From the NCBI GenBank assembly GCA_037783545.1, contig JBBELK010000093.1:124001-188000 (forward strand): a stretch of DNA of 64,000 bases, given 5' to 3'. The translations under genes were made by a program, and so were the position numbers. Of the stretch, positions 52,201-55,199 are shown piece after piece (the stretch's first letter is position 1; the number at the start of each line of letters is the position of its first letter). The notes beneath the pieces were generated by a model that saw nothing but the letters and a program-made list of their open reading frames with translations, did no database searches and was not told the origin of the DNA. The DNA is from Henricia sp. BOLD:AAB3569 (lineage: Eukaryota > Echinodermata > Asteroidea > Spinulosida > Echinasteridae).

Positions 52201-54829
52201 CTCTGGCGGCCCGGGTTCGAATCCGGGGCGTGTATGTGGATTGGGTTTGCAGTCCCTACTTGACCGCGTTGGTTTTCCCCTGGGGCATTTCTCTGGGGGT
52301 TTTCCTCCCACTTCTAAAACTGCAACTCCTTCTTTGTCATCTCAAGTTGATAATATAGTATAGTTAAAGCTAAAACCGTATAGTTGATGGCATAAAGGGC
52401 CTTAGTTGCCGAAGATGCCATAAAATAAACAACAACAACAACAACCTACATTAGTACATACTGTAAACTATATACACATGTACGACGTACAAACGTTTAT
52501 ACTTGCAAACCGGCACGTACGCACCATTTGATCCGAGTAGTGAGCTCTGATTGGATATTATGTAAGATATGAATATTTATAAGCACTCGGGTTTCGCATA
52601 GGTAATTGCGTCGGATTTCCAACGCAGTTATAAAGAAACACATAAGAAATCGAGTACATAAAGAACAAGGCTATGATCCAGCCTCGTCCGTGAAGTCAGG
52701 ATTCAGACCAAGATATTATGGTAACCAGACTATTTGGCAGTTGGCTACAATTCACCGCGTGGTGGCGCACTTTCGCTGCATAGCATACATATGCATAGCA
52801 TACAGGCAAACACAATTTCACGGATTCACACAATTTCATAGCCTTGGACAAGGCTACACGTGCCTTGAACTTGTGTATACTATCCCTAAAAAGGAACTAA
52901 AGTGATTCCCACAGCAATGAAATGTGACATTTCCTGTTTATGGGAGAATGTTGTGGTTAAAGGGCTCTCTGCAGAAAACCCATTTTGTTCGGCTTTCAAC
53001 CTGATTGAACCTGCGTGGGTAGTTGACTACTGCGTGGGTTAAACTGACCTCTGGAGCCACGCTTTCCAACGGCCCTCGATCGGGGTGCACGAGCCCAGTC
53101 AGAGAGGTACATCAGGTATACACCCTTTGGCACTTATGGTGGAATTGCCTCAGCGAAATTTTAGGAAGGCTTGTGCAAGTTAGTCTTGCCACGAAAGGTC
53201 ATTACTAACAACATTTTGAAGAAACATTTGAGTAACATGTTATTCTACTTTTCGACCGTTTTATCGAATCTTGCATCACTTTTCGTGGCACTAAAAATCG
53301 CCCAATCTGCATGGGGCTGAATCATCCTTAACCCCTTGCGGATGGGTTTATCTTGCTGGAAATTGGTCCAACAGTCACACGGTGTTCTGTTACACATGTA
53401 GGTAAGTTCAACTGCCAGGCTGCGGCTATGTTGCCGTCATCTGATATGGTGCCAAGGAGTTAAGAAAAATGATAATACACAGTGTGGGGTGAAAGAAAAA
53501 TCAAATGGCTCTCATTGGATTTCGAACCCAAAACCTCTGATAAGATGCACTGTGGCGTACTCCCTCAGGTTTTCCTGTATAATATCCTGGGTTTCAACCA
53601 ACACTGTCACCAGGAGGAACGACACTTTTTTGTTTAGGACAGTTCCCGCCGACGCAACTGATTATATTGTCACACTCAAAACAGTTACATGCATTCTGTT
53701 CTCTGGGTGTTGCATGGAGGCTCACTATGGAGGAAGAATGTTTCACAATATTCCCCTGCTGAATAAAATTGCCAATTTATGAGAAATATTTTCAATTTCT
53801 CCAGTGGTCGTACGGTGTTCTCCTGTGGGAGCTGTTTTCCGGAGGTCGCCAGCCATATCCAGGGGTTCGTAACAGGGACGTGTACAATTTTCTCCAGCAA
53901 GGGAGACGCATGGATCCGCCAAGATTATCTCCACCGAAACTGTACGTAAAGAATAGGCTACCTGTACACATTACATGTTGTGCTTCGTTCTGTTAAAAGT
54001 AGCAACGAGGACGTACATGTACCGGAAAAAGATATTCAGTACCAGTACGTTAAAATTTGCAAGGCTGTCATTAAACACTGCGACCAAACTCGACCCTGCA
54101 GTCCTCTCAGTCGCTATTAAACACCGCTTCAAGAAAGTAAAATAAATTGGTAGCTTATGTGCGAATATCCGTCATTTGTTACGAATACAAAAATTTGTTC
54201 CCGAATCACCCCGACAATTTTCAGGGCTTTCCAAACTTTTACGATCTTGCACAGAGCGAACTGAATCATCCCAAGGCAGCCAAAAACTATTCCCCGATTT
54301 ACTGAAGAATTGCTGTTTTCGCGGCGATTAGGCTTAAATTCGGGAATGGGTGAAAAATAAATGCCTGTATCTGCCAGGAATCTCCTGACAGTCGGATTAG
54401 GGACACCAATACTGTCGCACGTGCATTTTTGAATGAAAATTATAATAAACCTTGTAGCATAAGATGTCTTATTTTTCGATATTTTTGTTCAGATCTGAAA
54501 TCATGCAGCAGAGCTGGAAGGATTCGCCAAAGATACGATGCTCTTTCGGAGAGATAGTTGACGAGCTTGACCGTCTGGTCGCTGTGTTGGATGATGACTC
54601 GTCTCCAGGAGGGGGTTGGAACGCATCGAGTGAGGTTGACAGCCCAGCATCGATCTCTGGAGCCGCTTACTGCAACGAGCCTAGCTATCTCCAGCCAACT
54701 GTGGAATGTGCAACCAAGGGCGGCAGCCACCACATTCCAATGGAAGTCATCGGATGGGGTCAAGAAAAGGATGAAACAGTGGATGTTGATGAGCGACAGA
54801 AAATAGCCCAGTCTTATTTTTCTAACTGA
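18182..54829 (+). CDS. Receptor tyrosine kinase with plexin-type ectodomain and MET/RON-like kinase (27 coding exons)
   Basis: Seen: 27 exons with GT donors and AG acceptors and compatible phases sum to 4959 nt, giving 1652 residues plus stop. Layout: signal peptide 1-23; Sema about 24-458; PSI1 about 467-506; TIG1 about 542-620; PSI2 about 626-650; TIG2 about 685-771; PSI3 about 775-832; IPT repeats about 833-1188; membrane helix about 1208-1233; basic juxtamembrane segment; kinase about 1305-1575; tail to 1652. Kinase residues are present: glycine loop LGRGAFG, K1340 in VAVK, E1357 of helix C, HRDLAARN with D1434, DFG at 1452-1454, and Y1464/Y1465. Family knowledge: plexins have three PSI domains and no kinase; MET/RON have Sema, one PSI, four IPT and a kinase. 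Inference: a ligand-gated cell-surface kinase (HGF- or semaphorin-like ligand) on the MET lineage that keeps the full plexin ectodomain. The start ATG has a strong context (GCCATGG) just after an acceptor, so a non-coding 5' exon lies upstream. Exons are listed separately below. Confidence 0.93.
19507..19708 (+). pseudogene. Decayed duplicate of the 3' end of receptor exon 1
   Basis: This stretch is clearly similar to 19013-19180 in the same order and strand: both share the [10 protein letters not shown]-coding start, the SALCAF-coding middle and the following 30-40 bases. It has a stop after [10 protein letters not shown] and several indels. After a TTAA-flanked MITE (19713-20201), 20205-20233 also resembles the start of intron 1 (19247-19273), so the duplication included the exon-intron border. 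Confidence 0.75.
19713..20201. mobile_element. TTAA-target MITE, copy 2
   Basis: TIRs AGGGCCCCTGAAATG / CATTTCAGGGCCCT with TTAA on both sides (19709-19712, 20202-20205). It lies in intron 1 of the receptor and interrupts the decayed exon-1 duplicate. Confidence 0.78.
20602..21399. mobile_element. Element with about 190-bp terminal inverted repeats
   Basis: 20602-20793 is the reverse complement (with substitutions) of about 21209-21399; ends TATAGGATTTCC / GGAAATCCTATA. The interior (20806-20930) contains a 'TTACCCAAC' type repeat also seen at 3690-3800. No transposase. Confidence 0.7.
21400..22613. other. Intron 1 sequence without recognised features
   Basis: Short ORFs only; no repeat or gene recognised. 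Confidence 0.4.
22614..22690 (+). pseudogene. Decayed duplicate of the receptor exon 2 acceptor region
   Basis: About 75 bases match 22926-23002: the 'ttgaggatc' leader, a TTTTTGCAG acceptor and the first exon bases through 'attgctgtgc'. The coding frame is broken by TAG soon after the acceptor. It sits 300 bp upstream of the true exon 2. Confidence 0.65.
22958..23158 (+). CDS. Receptor exon 2: Sema domain continued
   Basis: Residues 350-416. The acceptor follows a TTTTGCAG tract and the donor is AAG/GTGAGT; phase 0 on both sides, 67 codons. It carries [12 protein letters not shown] and the late Sema strand [13 protein letters not shown], which matches the last propeller blades of plexin and MET Sema domains. 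Confidence 0.9.
23217..23592. mobile_element. Foldback MITE in intron 2
   Basis: About 80 bp at 23217-23296 is the reverse complement of 23513-23592 with a few mismatches ('cgttcagattgaa' / 'ttcaatctgaacg'). The spacer is non-coding. Target duplication not resolved. Confidence 0.65.
23681..23809 (+). CDS. Receptor exon 3: end of Sema domain
   Basis: Residues 417-459, phase 0 on both sides, donor CAG/GTAATT. The acceptor (AAACTAAG) has almost no pyrimidine tract, so it may be weak. The text [18 protein letters not shown] and [15 protein letters not shown] fits the end of the propeller just before the PSI domain. Confidence 0.86.
23810..25150. other. Intron 3, no recognised features
   Basis: AT-rich, no ORF or repeat I recognise before the SINE at 25166. 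Confidence 0.4.
25155..25294 (-). repeat. Short tRNA-derived SINE
   Basis: On the - strand, TGGTAGAGCATC (A-box-like) and GGTTCGAATCCCG (B-box) lie at tRNA spacing, but acceptor-stem halves do not pair, so it is not a tRNA gene. ACATATGGTAT occurs on both sides (25155-25165, 25284-25294) as a possible target duplication, though similarity to a relative at about 53494-53590 seems to continue past it. Confidence 0.6.
25373..25488 (+). CDS. Receptor exon 4: first PSI domain, first half
   Basis: Residues 460-498, phase 0 in, phase 2 out. It reads [15 protein letters not shown] then [12 protein letters not shown], the hallmark plexin PSI pattern C..Y.SC..C....DP.CGWC. The donor GAG/GTATTA joins to exon 5 to give KRC, as in plexins. 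Confidence 0.9.
25552..25932. mobile_element. MITE with 8-bp target duplication (hAT-like)
   Basis: 23-bp perfect TIRs beginning ACGACGAAATGAGCG, flanked on both sides by GACCTGTC (25544-25551 and 25933-25940). 8-bp duplications are typical of hAT-group elements. 381 bp, non-coding, in intron 4. Confidence 0.82.
26630..27085. repeat. Minisatellite of GTAAGT-containing units
   Basis: About 20-22 bp units, alternating CAGCTCGGTAAGTTACAC and GCACTAGCAGTAAGTTACAC types from 26630 to 26885, then looser copies to 27085 (GTAAGTAATGCACG). I count about 17 GTAAGT words on the sense strand. Located in intron 4 of the receptor. Confidence 0.85.
27086..27678. other. Rest of intron 4
   Basis: No gene recognised; moderately GC-rich 27200-27560, with only shadow ORFs. 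Confidence 0.4.
27679..27808 (+). CDS. Receptor exon 5: end of PSI1 and linker
   Basis: Residues 498-541. It starts with CTRHSECP, the last PSI cysteines in plexin spacing, and ends with [10 protein letters not shown]. Acceptor TACAG, donor ATG/GTAACG. This acceptor is the first real one after an array of splice-donor-like repeats. Confidence 0.88.
28170..28326 (+). CDS. Receptor exon 6: plexin-type TIG1, first half
   Basis: Residues 542-594, phase 0 in, phase 1 out, donor [29 protein letters not shown] and CQFDD followed by IQCRTPD fit the plexin TIG segment (ItltV..Lp......Y.C.F) between PSI1 and PSI2. Vertebrate MET and RON lack this PSI-TIG-PSI arrangement. Confidence 0.86.
28484..28583 (+). 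CDS. Receptor exon 7: TIG1 second half, leads into PSI2
   Basis: Residues 594-627. [19 protein letters not shown] and [15 protein letters not shown] match the plexin block (H..vrL...ss...f....F.FYdCs.h.sC) that runs into the second PSI. Acceptor TTCGCAG, donor CTC/GTAAGT, phase 1 in, phase 2 out. Confidence 0.88.
29244..29905. mobile_element. Non-autonomous element with 9-bp target duplication, copy 1
   Basis: Starts TAGTCTGGTACCC and ends GGGAACCAGTCTA (imperfect short TIRs). Flanked by CAGCAGCTG on both sides (29235-29243, 29906-29914). A second copy at 61657-62259 has the same ends. 9-bp duplications suggest a Mutator-like group. Confidence 0.82.
30042..30640. mobile_element. PIF/Harbinger-like GC-rich MITE
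   Basis: TIRs TGCCTAGGTCACATTTGC / GCAAATGTGACCTAGGCA with TAA at both borders (30039-30041 and 30641-30643), matching the 3-bp TWA target of Harbinger elements. The interior is dense in 'gccgtag' and 'cggccgcc' words on both strands. Confidence 0.75.
31315..31670. repeat. Dispersed repeat, copy 1
   Basis: Similar along its length to 54870-55195: shared blocks include 'gcgatttctgaaacgctcat', 'gtgaccccgtgacgc' and 'gtttacacgcaaaaa'. Non-coding. Confidence 0.65.
31765..31879 (+). CDS. Receptor exon 8: second PSI domain
   Basis: Residues 627-665. [20 protein letters not shown] then CTH is the typical plexin PSI2 core (C..C....w.C.WC....C.h). I place the donor at AAT/GTAATT because it restores phase 0 and links to exon 9 in frame; reading through it gives unrelated sequence. 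Confidence 0.88.
32308..32442 (+). CDS. Receptor exon 9: PSI2 end and start of TIG2
   Basis: Residues 666-710, 45 codons, phase 0 both sides. It contains [11 protein letters not shown] and [19 protein letters not shown], the plexin TIG2 entry (CP.......iPvgvp..i.v...nL). Acceptor TTGCAG, donor CAG/GTAAAA. Confidence 0.87.
32795..32884 (+). CDS. Receptor exon 10: TIG2 middle
   Basis: Residues 711-740, 30 codons, phase 0. [18 protein letters not shown] and VIQCDSRM match plexin TIG2 (y.C.l...g....v.A......i.C). Acceptor AAGCAG, donor ATG/GTACGT. Confidence 0.86.
33027..33120 (+). CDS. Receptor exon 11: TIG2 end
   Basis: Residues 741-772, phase 0 in and 1 out. [20 protein letters not shown] then RQLDD fits the plexin strand y.y......l.VvWn....id that precedes PSI3. 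Donor ATAG/GTAAGT. Confidence 0.86.
33648..33829 (+). CDS. Receptor exon 12: third PSI domain
   Basis: Residues 772-832. [18 protein letters not shown] then [10 protein letters not shown] and DPCPAPHLE give the plexin PSI3 spacing (Y.C......C..C.......C.WC...C...C...........Cp.P). A third PSI is diagnostic of plexin-type ectodomains. Acceptor TTTCAG, donor ACG/GTAAGG. Confidence 0.9.
34133..34287 (+). CDS. Receptor exon 13: first IPT of the C-terminal block
   Basis: Residues 833-884. [20 protein letters not shown] then IG is the IPT signature (P..GP..GgT.itI.G.nlg), with [10 protein letters not shown] as the later strand. Donor AAAG/GTATTT, phase 2. The following intron is 10.7 kb and holds a retroelement. 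Confidence 0.9.
34310..34385 (-). repeat. Split direct repeat B2
   Basis: 76 bp, matches 34654-34729 with about one difference; outer edge reads TAATCTATTTGCACAACC on the + strand. Confidence 0.8.
34591..34653 (-). repeat. Split direct repeat A2
   Basis: 63 bp, identical to 44504-44566. Contains the inner palindrome GCGTAGATTCCTACGC. Directly abuts B1. Confidence 0.82.
34654..34729 (-). repeat. Split direct repeat B1
   Basis: 76 bp copy of B2; its junction with A2 forms CAAATAG-TAAT-CTATTTG, a short palindrome that may be the recombination core. Confidence 0.8.
34977..35345 (-). pseudogene. Tyrosine recombinase, C-terminal catalytic part
   Basis: The frame contains [13 protein letters not shown] (the H..R motif) then [13 protein letters not shown] with the nucleophile-type Tyr, as in C-termini of DIRS/Ngaro recombinases. 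The upstream frame closes at a stop near 35345, and the first catalytic Arg is not found, so the gene is incomplete here. Confidence 0.7.
35932..36094. mobile_element. Hairpin MITE family member inside the retroelement
   Basis: It has the same terminal inverted repeats (GCAGCCGATTTCACGAA) as the hairpins in the left array, but a longer and diverged centre rich in 'gcgcaa' words. It shows the family is mobile and not just part of the array unit. Confidence 0.72.
36228..36572 (-). pseudogene. Unassigned ORF of the retroelement
   Basis: A 114-codon frame directly after the SGNH domain (ends meet at 36572/36573). No family recognised; may be the N-terminal side of the recombinase protein. Confidence 0.35.
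36573..37052 (-). pseudogene. SGNH/GDSL-hydrolase-like domain of the retroelement
   Basis: [16 protein letters not shown] resembles the GDS block and [11 protein letters not shown] the later G-ND block of SGNH hydrolases; the region is open for 159 codons. Hydrolase-like domains have been reported in some Ngaro-type elements (from memory). The catalytic Asp-His pair is not obvious. Confidence 0.6.
36881..37422 (-). pseudogene. RNase H domain of the retroelement
   Basis: 37422-37177 reads [16 protein letters not shown] then [20 protein letters not shown], like DIRS-type RNase H (EAL...l....VD...v..aW.g...rs). 37153-36881 adds [12 protein letters not shown], a block that follows RNase H in Ngaro polyproteins. 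Frames are shifted between parts. Confidence 0.55.
37815..38785 (-). pseudogene. Reverse transcriptase of the retroelement, broken
   Basis: 38529-38284 has [20 protein letters not shown] then FSGFEWVWF, a DIRS-type RT palm segment; a poly-A insertion (38338-38350) breaks it. 38177-37815 has [20 protein letters not shown], like the later RT block before RNase H. The active-site double Asp is not recovered in the visible frames. Confidence 0.62.
39255..40135. repeat. Hairpin minisatellite, dense part
   Basis: Seventeen units sharing CAGAGGCCCGTCCTCTG, spaced 63-77 bp for the first three and then alternating about 46 and 49 bp. The core is a 6-bp stem with a 5-nt loop. Two unit types differ in the spacer (TTGCACCATAAACATAG and TTTGTACCTTAAACATAG). 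The - strand short ORFs through it ([12 protein letters not shown]) change frame between units and are not genes. Confidence 0.9.
40650..43290. repeat. Hairpin minisatellite, scattered decayed copies
   Basis: At least fourteen degenerate cores at irregular distances (for example 40668, 40728, 41227, 41382, 41540, 41600, 41709, 41766, 41926, 43037, 43274). 42170-42540 also has three CTGGAGAGGACA words. Confidence 0.7.
43300..44500. other. Retroelement leader without recognised features
   Basis: No ORF resembling gag or another protein is visible on the - strand. The stretch carries only short frames. Confidence 0.4.
44504..44566 (-). repeat. Split direct repeat A1 (5' end of the retroelement)
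   Basis: 63 bp identical to A2 at 34591-34653; flanking sequences differ on both sides. Confidence 0.82.
45030..45156 (+). CDS. Receptor exon 14: end of IPT A
   Basis: Residues 884-926. [20 protein letters not shown] then VSFTYT matches the closing IPT strands (i.C.T.p.......v.V......f.Y). The phase-2 junction with exon 13 across 10.7 kb gives an intact codon, which supports skipping the retroelement in the mRNA. Confidence 0.88.
45483..45711 (+). repeat. tRNA-derived SINE, diverged
   Basis: Starts GGGGCGGTCCGGTTGGCGTAG (A-box-like) and contains GGTTCGAATCC (B-box), then the family body 'gtatgtggatta-gtttgcagtccctacttgac' and a (CAA)n-like tail. It lies in intron 14, same strand as the gene. 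Confidence 0.7.
45797..45942 (+). CDS. Receptor exon 15: IPT B
   Basis: Residues 927-975. [20 protein letters not shown] then [10 protein letters not shown] is a clear IPT start, followed by [14 protein letters not shown]. Acceptor CTCCAG, donor GCAG/GTGAGT, phase 2. Confidence 0.9.
46113..46277 (+). CDS. Receptor exon 16: end of IPT B, start of IPT C
   Basis: Residues 975-1030. [14 protein letters not shown] closes one [23 protein letters not shown] opens the next. Acceptor ATACAG, donor AAAG/GTAAGC, phase 2 both sides. Confidence 0.88.
46533..46629 (+). CDS. Receptor exon 17: IPT C
   Basis: Residues 1030-1062. [20 protein letters not shown] then IFVGNG is the IPT core (GG..l.v.G.gf..v..p.i.v). 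Acceptor CATAG, donor GTG/GTAAGC. Confidence 0.87.
46999..47199 (+). CDS. Receptor exon 18: end of IPT C, start of IPT D
   Basis: Residues 1063-1129, 67 codons. [11 protein letters not shown] closes [12 protein letters not shown] is the strand typical of plexin and MET (lgF.mDd), and [20 protein letters not shown] starts the last IPT. Acceptor AACAG, donor ACA/GTAAGT. Confidence 0.9.
47807..47983 (+). CDS. Receptor exon 19: IPT D
   Basis: Residues 1130-1188. [20 protein letters not shown] then YCTI and LISCVLPE match the membrane-proximal IPT of MET and plexins (i.G..l.......v.vG...C......t.i.C..p). Acceptor GACAG, donor GTT/GTAAGA. Confidence 0.88.
48211..48421 (+). CDS. Receptor exon 20: transmembrane helix
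   Basis: Residues 1189-1259. A 26-residue hydrophobic stretch (about 1208-1233, [20 protein letters not shown] onwards) is followed by a basic stop-transfer KYNKQKQ and a helical juxtamembrane [19 protein letters not shown], reminiscent of the plexin juxtamembrane helix. Acceptor TTGCAG, donor GAAG/GTATAG. Confidence 0.9.
48627..48797 (+). CDS. Receptor exon 21: juxtamembrane segment and start of kinase
   Basis: Residues 1259-1316. It carries a tetra-arginine run (GRRRRS), then [15 protein letters not shown], the first half of the glycine loop. The exon breaks in the middle of the loop glycine codon. No Tyr equivalent to the MET CBL-binding site is evident in this segment. Confidence 0.9.
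49102..49185 (+). CDS. Receptor exon 22: glycine loop and catalytic lysine
   Basis: Residues 1316-1344. [11 protein letters not shown] then [10 protein letters not shown] gives the rest of the P-loop and the VAVK lysine (K1340). Acceptor CCCAG, donor CAAG/GTTCTA, a weaker donor than its neighbours. Confidence 0.9.
49358..49539 (+). CDS. Receptor exon 23: kinase N-lobe
   Basis: Residues 1344-1404. [20 protein letters not shown] and [17 protein letters not shown] correspond closely to the MET/RON helix C to hinge region (FL.EG..MK.F.HPNVL.L.G, L.VLP.M..GDL...I). E1357 is the likely salt-bridge Glu. Confidence 0.92.
49801..49910 (+). CDS. Receptor exon 24: catalytic loop
   Basis: Residues 1405-1441. 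[20 protein letters not shown] carries the catalytic HRD (D1434) and N1439 in the form typical of receptor tyrosine kinases. Donor CAT/GTAAGG splits the Met codon, as in the alignment with MET (ARNCM). Confidence 0.94.
50108..50270 (+). CDS. Receptor exon 25: DFG, twin-tyrosine activation loop
   Basis: Residues 1441-1495. [20 protein letters not shown] then [15 protein letters not shown] motif, twin Tyr 1464/1465 in the same place as the MET autophosphorylation pair, and the P+1 loop PVKWMA. Acceptor ACAAG, donor GACGTG/GTGAGT. Confidence 0.93.
50477..51127 (-). repeat. tRNA-derived SINE carrying a second SINE
   Basis: On the - strand it runs from the GGGCGGTCGGGTTGGCGTA-like head (near 51127) to a (CAA)n tail (50477), flanked by GACGAGGCT at 50467-50476 and 51127-51136. 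It is interrupted at 50542-50899. Confidence 0.72.
50542..50899 (+). repeat. Second SINE family, nested
   Basis: 358 bp starting GGGGTACCGTGGCCGAGCGG (Leu/Ser-tRNA-like A-box), with GCAGGTTTGAACC as B-box, a 'gggcaaggcactcaacc' body and an (AAT)n tail. AACT is duplicated at 50538-50541 and 50900-50903; the uninterrupted host sequence has it once. Confidence 0.75.
51487..52444 (+). repeat. tRNA-derived SINE split by a 664-bp insertion
   Basis: Flanked by CCTACATTAG at 51477-51486 and 52445-52454. The head (A-box part) is 51487-51518 and the rest (B-box, body and (CAA)n tail) is 52193-52444. Confidence 0.75.
51529..52192. repeat. Two tandem copies of a 332-bp repeat inside a SINE
   Basis: 51529-51860 and 51861-52192 are near-identical and end with 'ttcgaacgaataaaacat' / 'ttataaaaag'. 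They sit exactly between the A- and B-box parts of the SINE. A related fragment is at 4900-4985. Confidence 0.78.
53494..53600 (-). repeat. SINE fragment
   Basis: Reverse complement carries 'ggttttgggttcgaa' and resembles the SINE at 25155-25294; diverged. Confidence 0.45.
53805..53941 (+). CDS. Receptor exon 26: kinase C-lobe
   Basis: Residues 1496-1541. [20 protein letters not shown] then [13 protein letters not shown] is standard for the MET family. Donor choice: CT/GTACGT (53942) preserves frame and length with exon 27; the nearby TAC/GTAAAG has better consensus but would need an acceptor that loses four residues. Confidence 0.9.
54493..54829 (+). CDS. Receptor exon 27: last kinase helices, C-tail and stop
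   Basis: Residues 1541-1652. [20 protein letters not shown] is subdomain XI; the usual RPSF reads RCSF here. The tail is acidic and Ser-rich and has YCNE (Y1600, YxN pattern bound by GRB2) and YLQP (Y1606, YxxQ pattern bound by STAT3), suggesting a compact docking site as in MET. The frame ends QSYFSN then TGA. The 3' UTR begins at 54830; I cannot place the poly(A) site. Confidence 0.9.
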
Positions 54830-54869
54830 ATGCTTAAACAGCTAGAATCCCCATACAAAGATAAATCCA

Positions 54870-55195
54870 GCATTTGCATCTTTTTCGACGGTCAACCTAT
54901 CCCTCTAGCCGGTTTATCCCGCAGTTTATTTCAAATTGCCCCTTTTAAGTGGATAAATCGAAACCAAAAGTGCGGTTTCGAAATTGAAAGTTTCGCGATT
55001 TCTGAAACGCTCATTAGGTATTAATAATACGCACGTGACCCCGTGACGCGATCCGGAGAAAGAGAAATAAACACGATCAGTAGCTCCATATGTTTACACG
55101 CAAAAACTCCGAAAACCGTCTGTCAAATGCTTTTTTTTTTAAAGATTTTCTTCGTGCAAAAGGCCAGAGATATTCCCAGTAGTTACTTGTATGTT
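54870..55195. repeat. Dispersed repeat, copy 2, next to the receptor stop codon
   Basis: Begins about 40 bp after the receptor stop and so probably lies in the 3' UTR. Same orientation and block order as 31315-31670. Confidence 0.65.
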
Positions 55196-55199
55196 TTAC

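Larger units (their letters stand above)
50300..52880. mobile_element. Foldback element in intron 25, interrupted by SINEs
   Basis: 50300-50475 plus 51128-51160 is the reverse complement of about 52645-52870. The left arm is split by a - strand SINE with duplicated GACGAGGCT. The loop contains a second SINE. No transposase. Confidence 0.6.

Noticed and set aside
53942-53947. Alternative donor TAC/GTAAAG for exon 26
   Set aside because: Better consensus, but only the CT/GTACGT donor joins to exon 27 without losing four residues of the kinase helix.
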